Origin: Patescibacteria group bacterium
GTDB taxonomy: Bacteria; Patescibacteriota; WWE3; JAUXAW01; JAYEID01
NCBI GenBank assembly: GCA_034659915.1
Contig: JAYEID010000014.1
Span: forward strand, 1 to 58,390
DNA: 58,390 nucleotides
Direction: 5' to 3'
The notes beneath the pieces are model-generated. The model saw only the letters and a list, made by a program, of their open reading frames with translations, searched no databases and had not been told where the DNA came from. Positions 16,207 through 24,952 of the stretch are shown piece by piece; positions within the stretch are counted from its first letter, which is position 1; each line of letters opens with the position of its first letter. A program made the position numbers and the translations under genes.

Positions 16207-16527
16207 CTACTTCACCAGTTCATCAATAAGTGCTTTTATATTACTCCGAGAGTGTACACCCACTAATTGATCCACTTGCTCTCCATCTTCAAAGAAAAGC
16301 AAGGTAGGGATACTCATTATTCCGTAAGCCTCAGCAGCCTGAGGATTCTCGTCAACATTTAACTTTCCCACTTTTAACTGGTCACCACACTCCTCACCTA
16401 ACTCTTCCACTACTGGGCTCATAATTTGACAGGGACCACACCAGGGCGCCCAAAAGTCAACAAGAACTAAGCCCTCAGCATCCAAAACTTCTTCTTCAAA
16501 ATTTTCATCATTAAGTATTACAACCAC
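16207..16527 (-). CDS. trxA: Thioredoxin
   Basis: 106 aa from GTG 16527. The fold is canonical: VLVDFWAPWCGPCQIMSPVVEEL with the WCGPC active site and the cis-proline IPTLLFF. It reduces protein disulfides. A TTG at 16539 lies inside the -10 box and cannot be the start if that promoter is used. The GTG gives MVVILNDENFEEEVL, a normal thioredoxin N-terminus, with a leader of about 4 nt. Possible clients here are the thiol-disulfide proteins at 17.7 and 20.3 kb. Confidence 0.95.
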   Translation of the reverse strand: MVVILNDENFEEEVLDAEGLVLVDFWAPWCGPCQIMSPVVEELGEECGDQLKVGKLNVDENPQAAEAYGIMSIPTLLFFEDGEQVDQLVGVHSRSNIKALIDELVK

Positions 16528-16537
16528 TGCTTTACCC

Positions 16538-16565
16538 AATATACAAGCCTAAACTTATTTGTCAA
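16538..16565 (-). promoter_or_regulatory. Promoter of trxA
   Basis: Minus strand TTGACA (16565-16560), 16-bp spacer, TATATT (16543-16538). The GTG start lies 10 nt after the -10 box. The promoter decides against the upstream TTG as start. Confidence 0.7.
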
Positions 16566-16574
16566 GTACCTTTT

Positions 16575-17687
16575 TTAAGATTGCGAAGAAAAAGGTCGGG
16601 GAAATGCTTTTACAGCAAAAAAAGTAGTCACAGGCACAGCAAAAATTAGCCCAATACTGCCTACTAGAGTACGTACAATTTCTTCTGCCAAGAATTGGTT
16701 ATTTATTACCAGAGACAAATCCTGAGAAGTATTGACAAAAAGTAAAAGAAGGGGAAGAGAAGCTCCTGCGTATACAAGTATTAGAGTATTTACCATAGAA
16801 GCAATATGATCCCGACCCACGTAAAGCGCATTGAAAAACAACTCATTACTTGGGAGCCGGGGATTTGCCTCCCGCAATTTTTGAACCACAGCAGCCTGCG
16901 CAACAGTAATATCGTCCAACACCCCTAAAACACCGACAATTATCCCAGCCAAAACCAATCCCTGAAAATTTATTTTTCCAGGAACCATAGTCTGAAGATA
17001 AGCTGCTTCCTCCGAAGAGTATCCTGTAAGATGCGCTATGTTTGAAAATAAAGATGCAAGCCCAATCGTAACTATCAAAGAAAGAACTGTGCTAGCTGCC
17101 GCAACTAAACTCTTCTTATTCATCCCGTGCGACAAAAAGAAGGTTAATGGAATTATAGCTAGAGACGCTCCTGCAACTACCAACACAGGATTAGCTCCTC
17201 CTAGAATAAGAGGACTAATCCCTTTAAAAATAACAAGGAAGGACATTGCCATACCTATAAGAGAGGTCAAACCACGCCAGCGAGCCACTAGGAGGGTAAC
17301 TATTACAAAAATAACAAACAAGGAAAGCAAAGCATTGCGCCGCACAAAACCTTGAATATAAAATTCCGAGTCACCCGAAAGATTTGTTGTTTGGGCAACC
17401 AGAACACGATCACCTTCTTTGTACTCCGAGTCACCAATCCGTTGAGTAGAACCACCACCCAATACTTCTACCTCTTCTCCCGCCCGGTCCCCACTCTCTA
17501 ACTTAACTACAAATATCTGGGCTTCCGGATCACCTTGGTTCTCTTCTTGATCCAAAACATTTACTACCCGACCCTCCAAAACAGTTTCTTGCGGTAGCTC
17601 ATCTGCTGCTAATACAAAGGATGGTAATACAAGAGAAAAAATAAAAATTATAGTTATAAACCGGAGTAATATATTGCTTTCAAACAT
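16575..17687 (-). CDS. YibE/F-family membrane protein
   Basis: 370 aa. An N-terminal signal anchor is followed by an extracytoplasmic beta-rich domain (about 30-110) and then seven or eight membrane helices. The segment VGVLGVLDDITVAQAAVV and the later YVGRDHIASMVNTLILVYAGASLPLLLL are the recognisable YibE/F core. The family's role is not established; a transport function is often guessed. It lies 35-50 nt from trxA and from the upstream deacetylase-like gene, all on the same strand, but trxA has its own promoter. Confidence 0.85.
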   Translation of the reverse strand: MFESNILLRFITIIFIFSLVLPSFVLAADELPQETVLEGRVVNVLDQEENQGDPEAQIFVVKLESGDRAGEEVEVLGGGSTQRIGDSEYKEGDRVLVAQTTNLSGDSEFYIQGFVRRNALLSLFVIFVIVTLLVARWRGLTSLIGMAMSFLVIFKGISPLILGGANPVLVVAGASLAIIPLTFFLSHGMNKKSLVAAASTVLSLIVTIGLASLFSNIAHLTGYSSEEAAYLQTMVPGKINFQGLVLAGIIVGVLGVLDDITVAQAAVVQKLREANPRLPSNELFFNALYVGRDHIASMVNTLILVYAGASLPLLLLFVNTSQDLSLVINNQFLAEEIVRTLVGSIGLIFAVPVTTFFAVKAFPRPFSSQS

Positions 17688-17743
17688 AACCTAATTATAC
17701 ACCTAAATAAATCTTAAATATTTTTAATTGTAAAAGGGACTTG

Positions 17744-19126
17744 TTAAGGGGAAATCTCGTTCAAAATTTCATTTTCAATTTCTGCATTAAAGCCGGAAAA
17801 AGCACGGTCGTTAACAAAAATAATAGGATAGTACCCAAAGGAGGGAGAAACACCTTCGCTCTGTTTGTACAAATTCTTCCACTTATTTAATTCTTCCCAA
17901 AAATCAGATTCAGAAGTAAGGTGTTCTTCCACAGAAACATCCAACTGCTCAAAAAATTCTACTGCATCCTTGCACATAGGTCCCTGATTATTGTGAAACA
18001 TTATGACCCGTTCCTCTGTTCTTACTTCGGAACCACCGCGAGGCTTTTCTTCTACCCCACCATCCGAAAGCTCTTCCACTGCACAAGGGTTGCTTACCTT
18101 TTCCTCATCCTCATATGGTATTAAGGGACGAGTCTTTTCCGGTGTATAAGGAGCATTTTTGTTAATAGGAATCTGCCAAAGAGGTAATACCCAGTCTGGG
18201 TTTGCCATAATCTGATCTAGAGTAACCCAGTTAATATTAGCTTCAGCCCAGAAACTCTTCCACATATCTAGCCAAGGCTTTAAATACCCCCCAATATTAG
18301 TATGTGTTACAGGTGTAATCCGATGATAGGGACCATAACGCTCCTTTTCCTTTTCTTCCAAAGGAAGTAAAGCCCTTTCTAACTCCGCACGCATATTTTC
18401 AGGTGTCCCTGCCCGCTCAAAATAAGAGTAATCGCACAATGACCCGTACTTAAATTGGACAGAGGGGATGTTGGAGACAGAAAGGATCTTTACATTATAG
18501 CCTTCTGGTTGAAAAACCGTAGCCTTAGTATCAGTCACGCCTCGTGCTGTAATGTATGGAATACCTAAATCTTCCGCCGCCTTCACAGTATTCATATCCG
18601 AAGCAAAATACCGCGAGTTAACTATCCGTACTGGTTCACCAGTACATGCTTCAATTCTGTCAACCATGCCTTTAATTCTTGCCTTCTGTTCCTCATAAGA
18701 GACATCCCAAAAGGGTTCTTCAACATTACAACCCACAATCTCCACATTGTGCTTAATTATCTCTCTTATTTCAGAACAATGCTCTTCAACAAATTCAGGA
18801 GTAACCATTAAAAGACCTGTAACACCGTGCTTTTCCATTTCATTAACAAAATTAACCAAACCCACCGTGTCTTTGTATTCAATCAAAAACATTATTCCCT
18901 CCGGACTCAGAACTTCCTGACTTTCACTCAACTCCAAACTCGGAGAAGCATCCCCCTGCATACCTCCATCATCAGCAGTACTGCTCTCGCACGCAACATA
19001 AATAATAGAAAATATCGAAAGCACAAAAATAAGGATGGATAAAGATACTATAATTAAGAAGTTGTAATTGCGGTGTGTAGCATCCAACATTAGATTGGTA
19101 AGCAACTGCCTAAATTGCACAAACAA
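17744..19126 (-). CDS. Membrane-anchored polysaccharide deacetylase-like protein with C-terminal glutaredoxin-like domain
   Basis: 460 aa. An N-terminal membrane helix (FLIIVSLSILIFVLSIFSII) is followed by a Ser/Glu-rich linker. Next is a NodB-like barrel with VGLVNFVNEMEKHGVTGLLMV and DLGIPYITARG, in which the usual HxxxH metal pair is not evident, so activity is doubtful. The last about 90 residues (VIMFHNNQGPMCKDAVEFFEQLDV...YYPIIFVNDRAFSGF) look like a thioredoxin/glutaredoxin fold with a single Cys instead of CxxC. The combination suggests a cell-surface protein. The frame starts near 19126; no clear Shine-Dalgarno site. Confidence 0.6.
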   Translation of the reverse strand: MFVQFRQLLTNLMLDATHRNYNFLIIVSLSILIFVLSIFSIIYVACESSTADDGGMQGDASPSLELSESQEVLSPEGIMFLIEYKDTVGLVNFVNEMEKHGVTGLLMVTPEFVEEHCSEIREIIKHNVEIVGCNVEEPFWDVSYEEQKARIKGMVDRIEACTGEPVRIVNSRYFASDMNTVKAAEDLGIPYITARGVTDTKATVFQPEGYNVKILSVSNIPSVQFKYGSLCDYSYFERAGTPENMRAELERALLPLEEKEKERYGPYHRITPVTHTNIGGYLKPWLDMWKSFWAEANINWVTLDQIMANPDWVLPLWQIPINKNAPYTPEKTRPLIPYEDEEKVSNPCAVEELSDGGVEEKPRGGSEVRTEERVIMFHNNQGPMCKDAVEFFEQLDVSVEEHLTSESDFWEELNKWKNLYKQSEGVSPSFGYYPIIFVNDRAFSGFNAEIENEILNEISP

Positions 19127-19352
19127 TTAAGAATTATTACCCGTTTAAAATTTACTACTTGGGTTATCCTCTGTCAAGAATCTGACCCGTTTTCCGCGAA
19201 CCGCCCGCCCACTGACGAGCTGCACACCGCTATATAATATAACTTTCGCCCCTTTTCGAACGGAGGTGTTTCTTAACACCGTAGTGAGAACTCAAAATAG
19301 GGCGGCGGGCACCTTTTTAGCGATGCGGAACGTCCCTTACGATAGATTTAGG

Positions 19353-20252
19353 TTATAAACATTTCGACAGCTTTTCAAAAATTCCTCTTAGCTCCCCCAC
19401 CGTATCCAAACCTGTTTCCAAAACGGGGGTGATGTTAGAAATGGCTTTAAAAACGCCCTTATCGTAAGAAATTTTACCTAATATTTTACCTTCAAAGTCA
19501 GATTCAATCCGCGAACTAAGATCACTGTTAATATCCCACTTATTAACAACCACCCCGAAAGGTACACCAAAGTGATTAATAACTTCCAATACCCGTTTTA
19601 AATCGCTGAGTCCCGAGGGTGTTGGTTCTGTAACCAAAACAGCAAAATTTGCATCTTTAATAGCAGCAATTACTGGACACCCCGTACCTGCAGGAACATC
19701 AATTAACAACATTTCGTAATCATATTCCTCCGCCCTAGCCTTTATCTCATCCACAATTTTACCTGAACCCGTCTCCCCCGGTTTAAGCTGTGCAGAAACT
19801 AATGGGAATCCGTAATTCGTCTTTCCTTTAATGCGAATTTCCGCATTTTCCACTGGTTCCATTTGGATTGTCCCTTCCGGACAAACTTCCGCGCAAGCAC
19901 CGCAACCCTCGCAAAAATATTTGTTTAACCGAGAGACAAGTCCCGTCCTCTCGGAAAGGACGGGACTTTCAGTTTGTGTATTTTCAAAAGAGAGAGCACC
20001 AAACTGACAAATATCAACGCATTTACCACAACCTGTGCATTTATCAGAATCAATTACTGGACGGCTATTAGTAGAAAGAGGCTCTACCAAATCCCAATCC
20101 TCCCCCTCCCCCAACCAAAGATGTAAATTAGGGGCGTCCACATCAGCATCAACAGCAACTACTTCTTCAATACGAGAAAAAAGAATCGCCAAGGAGGAGG
20201 CAACCATACTTTTTCCTACCCCACCTTTTCCAGATGCAATAGCAATTTCCAT
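19353..20252 (-). CDS. MinD/Mrp-type P-loop ATPase with inserted 2[4Fe-4S] ferredoxin domain (copy 1)
   Basis: 299 aa. A deviant Walker A SGKGGVGKS (about 7-15) is followed by the inserted ferredoxin with CTGCGKCVDIC (about 73) and CEGCGACAEVCP (about 118), then Walker B-like LLIDVPAGTGCP and the VTEPTPSGLSDLKRVL segment. This belongs to the MinD-superfamily proteins with ferredoxin insert (COG1149). Their role is thought to be iron-sulfur or metal-cofactor handling, but is unproven. A hairpin-encoded insert sits between the two cluster motifs (next entry). It belongs to the 19.3-25.8 kb module with NifX-like and DUF134 proteins. Confidence 0.9.
   Translation of the reverse strand: MEIAIASGKGGVGKSMVASSLAILFSRIEEVVAVDADVDAPNLHLWLGEGEDWDLVEPLSTNSRPVIDSDKCTGCGKCVDICQFGALSFENTQTESPVLSERTGLVSRLNKYFCEGCGACAEVCPEGTIQMEPVENAEIRIKGKTNYGFPLVSAQLKPGETGSGKIVDEIKARAEEYDYEMLLIDVPAGTGCPVIAAIKDANFAVLVTEPTPSGLSDLKRVLEVINHFGVPFGVVVNKWDINSDLSSRIESDFEGKILGKISYDKGVFKAISNITPVLETGLDTVGELRGIFEKLSKCL
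19938..19968. repeat. Perfect inverted repeat inside the ATPase gene
   Basis: Arms AAGTCCCGTCC (19938-19948) and GGACGGGACTT (19958-19968), 11 bp each with a 9-nt loop. It stays in frame and encodes part of TESPVLSERTGLVSR, between the two iron-sulfur motifs. Confidence 0.85.
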
Positions 20253-20308
20253 TAGAATTACAAAACAGAAAAATTAAAAAAACCAACTTCGCAAAATAAA
20301 TCTAACAG

Positions 20309-21766
20309 TTATATCCAACCAAAGACCATTGCTAGCCCCAAAGCAAAAATTAAAATACCAGCAACCAAATGTAGGTAACGGATATTTCTATCTTTCCAGC
20401 CAGAAACATCCTCAACAGTAGCAAAGCCTTTATAGCAAACAAGCGTAATCAAAATCATTGGAAGAACGAAAATAAAATTGTAAAGAAGCATCCAAGGCAA
20501 GGCTTGTACAAAATCTAGAGTTGAAAGAATCCCCCCACAAATAATATAAGGGCCTACAGTACAGGGGAGCAGAAAAACAGTTACAAAAGCCCCAACCCCA
20601 AAAGCACCAGCAGGTGAGGTTAGCCTATCAACAAGTTCTTTTACCTTGGATCTTAGACCCAACGGCATCTCTGTACCAAAACTGCCCGGGGAATAATCAA
20701 CAAAATCTTTAATCTGTAAAATACCAAGAAAAATAGCTACTCCGCCCAATATCTTGTAAAGCAAAAGCCGAATGTTAGTTAAAGCACTTACCAATTTGAA
20801 AAAACGGATAATAATCAGCCCATAAAAAAGATACATTACAAACACAGATGTAGTAAACGCCAGCCCAGCCCAAAGAACAGCTTTTCGATTTTTTGGATTG
20901 CGCGTAAGTATGGTAACAAGGACCAGCGTTAAAACTGCTAAAGCGCAAGGGTTAACTGCATCTGCAGCTCCCAATGAGGCTATTTTTGCTAATGTTAACG
21001 AACCGCCAGGATCTTGGTCCTCTACAAATTCACCCTGGACCTCGCCTGCAAAACTCTTAACCATGTCTTCGGTCGAATCACCAAAACTGATACTACCAAA
21101 ATCTTTCCGGTCCCACTGAAAAACCCAACCGTCAACTTGAACAGCCTTACCAAACTGTACCGAAGCACCTGAAAGCGCGATAGGCGTAGGAATTACCTCT
21201 TTATAATTATAGGCATCTAGCACAACATTAATATCACCAGATAGCAACTCTAGAGGGACCCTATCAGAAGAGGATTTTTCAAAGCTTTTCCTAATCAGCA
21301 CCCTATCTTTAGACCAAATTTTAACTAACCCAGGAAGATCTGAAGATTTAAGATTCGCTATCTCCTTCCTATCACCATTAAATAGGGGAACTTTTTCTTC
21401 AGCCTGTAGCCTTAACTGAGAGGACTCAATATTTGTAATGTTTCTATCGCCCAAAAAAACTGAACCGTCACCAAAAAGCAACGCAGGCACACCTGGACGA
21501 AACCCATAAAAATCAGCATATTTACTAAAGACAGGAGCGTTAGCTGTTCCCTGCTGATAAATCTCGTATTCAAAAACAATTAGTTGGGGATTTTCTTCCA
21601 GAAAAGAGCCTAAAACAACAGGGTCGGACTTTGCACAATGCGTACAGCCTACACCAGTAAAATAGAGGGCACCGGTAGCTTTCTCCTGTGCAAAAGCAGC
21701 CTGCCCCAAAAAAACAATTGCTAATGCCAATAAAAGGAACCCTTGTAGTAATTCTTTGTAGCTCAT
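20309..21766 (-). CDS. Exported thioredoxin-fold domain fused to CcdA/DsbD-like membrane domain
   Basis: 485 aa. A signal peptide ending near AFA is followed by a thioredoxin-like domain with the CxxC motif GVGCTHCAKSDP (about 40) and GFRPGVPALLF. A second soluble region follows, then six or more helices of the CcdA/DsbD type starting with DAVNPCALAVLTLVLV (the conserved NPC) and a second Cys in VFLLPCTVGPY. Such proteins carry reducing power from cytoplasmic thioredoxin across the membrane. It sits between the first ATPase and the CDF-NifX fusion, so electron delivery for metal or cluster chemistry is plausible but inferred. Confidence 0.88.
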   Translation of the reverse strand: MSYKELLQGFLLLALAIVFLGQAAFAQEKATGALYFTGVGCTHCAKSDPVVLGSFLEENPQLIVFEYEIYQQGTANAPVFSKYADFYGFRPGVPALLFGDGSVFLGDRNITNIESSQLRLQAEEKVPLFNGDRKEIANLKSSDLPGLVKIWSKDRVLIRKSFEKSSSDRVPLELLSGDINVVLDAYNYKEVIPTPIALSGASVQFGKAVQVDGWVFQWDRKDFGSISFGDSTEDMVKSFAGEVQGEFVEDQDPGGSLTLAKIASLGAADAVNPCALAVLTLVLVTILTRNPKNRKAVLWAGLAFTTSVFVMYLFYGLIIIRFFKLVSALTNIRLLLYKILGGVAIFLGILQIKDFVDYSPGSFGTEMPLGLRSKVKELVDRLTSPAGAFGVGAFVTVFLLPCTVGPYIICGGILSTLDFVQALPWMLLYNFIFVLPMILITLVCYKGFATVEDVSGWKDRNIRYLHLVAGILIFALGLAMVFGWI

Positions 21767-21806
21767 TTGTAAATAGTTAACTTCTCCTAAATTAAAATCT
21801 TAATTT

Positions 21807-22979
21807 CTAAAACTCCAAGTCCCGTACTATTATACCTAACTTCTTAAGCGCATCCAGGGCATTATCACCAATTTCCTTGGTTCTAACTTCATCTGCGCCT
21901 ACTGCTCGTGCAAATTGCACACCATGACCACGCCCAATTTTGAAATAGGGATTCTCCACTACAACTCTTTGTATCTCCTTCCCATTTTTATAATCAGTCA
22001 CCAAATACTCAGGAGCACCAAAATCTTCGTAAATCTCTCCTTCCCGGTAAGGTGTAAGAACTCGACGCCCTTGCTTGTCTGGACCAATCTTGTCCAAAGG
22101 CTCATCACACTTTCCTCTAAACATCCTTATCCTACGACCTTCTCCTTTGATTTGAATCGTCACATATTCTAAGCGCGAGACCTTATCAATCAAAGTTCTC
22201 TGCAAATCATGAATTAAATCATCTACCCGACCCATCTTTACATTCTCGGGAATCTTAATTTCCAGCTCTGCCGAAGTCCGAGAACCAATTTTTCTTGTTT
22301 TTAAATCCACCACCTCTACCTGCTCTTCCGCACAAATTTTTCGAATCTCCTTTTCTGCCTCTAAATCTGCTACATCCAAAAGGTTCTCTCCAACTTCTTT
22401 ACCCAACTCAAATGTTTCATAAAGAATATAAATACCCACACCAAGTGCTGTAAGACTATCCGCAATTGGAAAATACCGTGCCAAGCCTATTCCAAGAAAA
22501 GCAGCCCCAGAAGAAAATACGTCTACACGAGAATGCTTGCCATCTGCAATAAGCGCTAAGGACTCTTGCTCCTGTCCAACACGAATCTTAAGCCGCGCCA
22601 TCACCTCATTTACAACAACAGAAGCTGCCATTACAACTAAAGAGAGAAGTCCACTAATAGGCTCATATTCTCCTGCCAATAAAGAATTTACCGCTTCCCT
22701 AACAATTTCAACACCAGCCAATCCAATAAAAATAACCACGATTAAACTAGCCAACACCTCTGCCTGACCCCAACCGTATGGATGACGCTTGGTTGGCTTT
22801 TTCTCAGCCACTCGTATTCCCAAATAAGTTATTCCTGAAGAAACAAAATCAATACTAGAGTGTAAGCCCTCCGCAACCAACGCGGAACTCCCCGCTGCCA
22901 AACCCGTAACTGCCTTGGCTATGCCCATGACACCGTTTACAGCTGTACTAATTATAGAAACTGACTGTTTGCTTAACAT
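21807..22979 (-). CDS. Cation diffusion facilitator fused to a NifX/dinitrogenase-cofactor-like domain
   Basis: 390 aa. The N-terminal half is a CDF metal exporter with six helices, GLHSSIDFVSSG and DGKHSRVDVFSSGAAFLG carrying the HxxxD pairs of the transport site. A cytoplasmic domain (IRKICAEEQVEVVDLKTRKIG) follows. The last about 110 residues (VVENPYFKIGRGHGVQFARAVGADEVRTKEIG) match the NifX/NafY-like fold of dinitrogenase iron-molybdenum cofactor proteins. The fusion ties divalent-metal export to a cofactor- or metal-binding domain. Separate NifX-like proteins occur 1-2 kb away. Confidence 0.87.
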   Translation of the reverse strand: MLSKQSVSIISTAVNGVMGIAKAVTGLAAGSSALVAEGLHSSIDFVSSGITYLGIRVAEKKPTKRHPYGWGQAEVLASLIVVIFIGLAGVEIVREAVNSLLAGEYEPISGLLSLVVMAASVVVNEVMARLKIRVGQEQESLALIADGKHSRVDVFSSGAAFLGIGLARYFPIADSLTALGVGIYILYETFELGKEVGENLLDVADLEAEKEIRKICAEEQVEVVDLKTRKIGSRTSAELEIKIPENVKMGRVDDLIHDLQRTLIDKVSRLEYVTIQIKGEGRRIRMFRGKCDEPLDKIGPDKQGRRVLTPYREGEIYEDFGAPEYLVTDYKNGKEIQRVVVENPYFKIGRGHGVQFARAVGADEVRTKEIGDNALDALKKLGIIVRDLEF

Positions 22980-23021
22980 TGTTTATCGTGAGCGACCCTT
23001 CGTCACTCGCAGGCCCGCTCC

Positions 23022-23939
23022 TCAGAATGATTGCATAAAATTTCCTAACTGTCCTTTAGAATACATTTCAACTAACTTTCTTGAATAAGGAATTTCGTAT
23101 TCAACTCGGGCATCGAATTCTTCTGCAATACAATCGATAAGTTTGCGATTACCTAGATCAGCTTGGTTTAAAACTATTTTTGCAGGTACCTCTAATTTTT
23201 CCAAAAGTTCCAAAATGAGTTTCAAATCGTGAGCACCCAGTGGGGTAGGCTCAGTAACTGCATAAGCCTTATCCACTTCCCAAAGGGCTCTAATTACGGA
23301 ACAGTGTAAGCCTGGCGCTGTATCTAATAGTAAATAATCTGCTCCTACTTTCTTCGCAAACTCCTCTGCATATTTCCTAACTTCAGCAACAACAGGCCCT
23401 GTTTCTTCTACTATTCCTACTGATCTTCCTGTAACTAACCAGTAAATTTGTTTTTCCAAACCAGCCGATTCCTCAACCTCCGAGGCTTCTGCAGATCCAA
23501 CCTCGGAGGTTTTCCTCGACTGGTCTACAAAAACCTCTCCGGTTACCTTTTCTTCAACTTCAATTGCACCTACCGGACAAATGCTCCAACACAAACCACA
23601 GCCTGCACAAAGCTCCAACATAAAAACAGGGTAGCCTTTTTTTTCCTCTCCAGAATCTGACTTAGTTTGGGGCTGAAAAATCGCGTTGTCGGGGCACTTT
23701 TGAACGCATAACCCACATTTAGTGCACTTTTCCTTATCCAACTTAGGAAATTTTGCATAAACTCTTTTCTTCACATCTCCCAACTGCAACCCCAACAAGA
23801 GGTAATCGTTCGGACACTCAACATCCAAATCTGCAAGAACAACTTTCTTGCCAGCACTCCTTAATTTATTAGCTAACAAAATAGCAAAGGTGGATTTTCC
23901 AACCCCACCCTTGCCGCCTGTTATTGCAACAACTTCCAT
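23022..23939 (-). CDS. MinD/Mrp-type P-loop ATPase with inserted 2[4Fe-4S] ferredoxin domain (copy 2)
   Basis: 305 aa. Walker A GGKGGVGKST, ferredoxin motifs CTKCGLCVQKCP and CAGCGLCWSICP, then YLLLDTAPGLHCS and VTEPTPLGAHDLKLIL. It is a paralog of copy 1, and such ATPases commonly occur as adjacent pairs that may act as a heterodimer. After the second cluster motif there is an extra Ser/Glu-rich stretch encoded by an inverted repeat (next entry). It starts 3 nt after the NifX-like gene and is cotranscribed with it. Function is inferred from family and context only. Confidence 0.9.
   Translation of the reverse strand: MEVVAITGGKGGVGKSTFAILLANKLRSAGKKVVLADLDVECPNDYLLLGLQLGDVKKRVYAKFPKLDKEKCTKCGLCVQKCPDNAIFQPQTKSDSGEEKKGYPVFMLELCAGCGLCWSICPVGAIEVEEKVTGEVFVDQSRKTSEVGSAEASEVEESAGLEKQIYWLVTGRSVGIVEETGPVVAEVRKYAEEFAKKVGADYLLLDTAPGLHCSVIRALWEVDKAYAVTEPTPLGAHDLKLILELLEKLEVPAKIVLNQADLGNRKLIDCIAEEFDARVEYEIPYSRKLVEMYSKGQLGNFMQSF
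23475..23511. repeat. Perfect inverted repeat inside the second ATPase gene
   Basis: Arms AACCTCCGAGG (23475-23485) and CCTCGGAGGTT (23501-23511), 11 bp each with a 15-nt loop. In frame, it encodes the TSEVGSAEASEVEE stretch after the second ferredoxin motif. Sequence and position differ from the repeat in copy 1, so the two inserts arose independently. Confidence 0.85.
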
Positions 23940-23941
23940 AT

Positions 23942-24265
23942 TTAGAACCTAGAAAGAACGCTGTCTTTAAACCTCCTTATATTATCACGTATAAGCCCTT
24001 CTTCCGCTTTAAAAACGCTAATACTTAGTTCCTCGAACAATTTTGCTGCTTTATGCCCTAATCCAAAACAAACTACATCTGTCACCTCATGCTGATACAA
24101 AAATCTTGGTGGCAAAATTTCCTTCCCCGCTACTTCTGGGTTTGCGTATATTTCGTTACTACCACTTTCCATATCGTAAACCAAAAAGTTTTGAGCCCGC
24201 CCAAAGTGTTCCGCAATTTCCGCGTCAATATTATCACCATTAGTAGAAAACGCTACCCTAGTCAC
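23942..24265 (-). CDS. Dinitrogenase iron-molybdenum cofactor (NifX/NifB-type) family protein
   Basis: 107 aa. The fold signature is MTRVAFSTNGDNIDAEIAEHFGRAQNFLVYD, then a Pro/Phe-rich middle and VVCFGLGHKAAKLFEELSISVF. These small proteins bind iron-sulfur or other metal clusters. No nitrogenase structural genes are in view, so the role is more likely general metal or cluster carriage. The start ATG overlaps the stop of the upstream gene by 4 nt (ATGA). It ends 2 nt before the ATPase start. Confidence 0.9.
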   Translation of the reverse strand: MTRVAFSTNGDNIDAEIAEHFGRAQNFLVYDMESGSNEIYANPEVAGKEILPPRFLYQHEVTDVVCFGLGHKAAKLFEELSISVFKAEEGLIRDNIRRFKDSVLSRF

Positions 24266-24708
24266 ATATTCCCCCTCCTTCTACCAATATGTCCTTTTCC
24301 GCCCTTAGCAGCCGGACCCTGTCCCGAACCACTACCTGGGGGACCAGACCCACGACCCCCACGAGAAGAAGCAGGTTCCACTAACGTTAACTCCCGCGCA
24401 TTAAAAGCCTCTAAAGCCTTCTCTCCAGTTTTACCCGCAGCACCTGCATACGCTTTTATTCCAAACCTGTCAAGAGCAAAAAGAGCATTTGGACCAACAT
24501 TCCCAGTAATAACAATATCGCAACCTGCTTCTGAAACAATCTGAGCAGCACCCACACCTGCTCCCCGAGATGCTCGATTGCTTGGATTCTCAACAACCTT
24601 TACATCTTCACCTTCTGTGTCAACAATTAAGAAATAAGGACAACGACCAAACCGAGGGCTAACTGGCGCTTCTAAATTTTCACCTGTCGATGTAATACAT
24701 ATATTCAA
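24262..24708 (-). CDS. Dinitrogenase iron-molybdenum cofactor family protein with Gly-rich tail
   Basis: 148 aa. The core (MNICITSTGENLEAPVSPRFGRCPYFLIVD, AAQIVSEAGCDIVITGNVGPNALFAL) is NifX-like. The tail (about 115-148) is rich in Gly, Ser and Arg and resembles the Gly-rich tails often fused to these proteins. A Shine-Dalgarno AGGTGAT lies just before the ATG. It is the first of a tight three-gene run with the shorter NifX-like protein and ATPase copy 2. The gap before it (24709-24952) holds hairpins but no gene. Confidence 0.88.
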   Translation of the reverse strand: MNICITSTGENLEAPVSPRFGRCPYFLIVDTEGEDVKVVENPSNRASRGAGVGAAQIVSEAGCDIVITGNVGPNALFALDRFGIKAYAGAAGKTGEKALEAFNARELTLVEPASSRGGRGSGPPGSGSGQGPAAKGGKGHIGRRRGNM

Positions 24709-24826
24709 TGTAAATCACCTCCAAACTAACCCAAAAATCCTAAATTCGAAATCCTAAATACTAAACAAAGCTTAAAATTTCTAATTACACTAAGTGAACT
24801 AATTAACCTAATCAAACCACAATGAC

Positions 24827-24917
24827 CCAATTTCTAGTTCTAAAGCTTTAAAAAAATAGTTTCGGTAACTAGAGAAATTGGCTATTGATCAGAATAACCT
24901 GTCTGCCGACAAGGCAG
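24827..24917. repeat. Two hairpins in the gap between DUF134 and NifX-like genes
   Basis: An imperfect inverted repeat CCAATTTCTAGTT / AACTAGAGAAATTGG (24827-24839, 24867-24881) is followed by CTGCC GACAA GGCAG (24903-24907, 24913-24917). Either could attenuate transcription on the minus strand between the DUF134 gene and the NifX-like genes. No coding frame is seen. Confidence 0.6.
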
Positions 24918-24952
24918 GTTAGGAATAATTAGACTAATTAGGTCAATTTATC

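Noticed and set aside
19127-19352. Possible gene or RNA in the 226-bp gap
   Set aside because: Only a small GGTGTT/AACACC hairpin (19265-19280) and GC-rich patches are seen; no coding frame with start and ribosome-binding site or known RNA motif.
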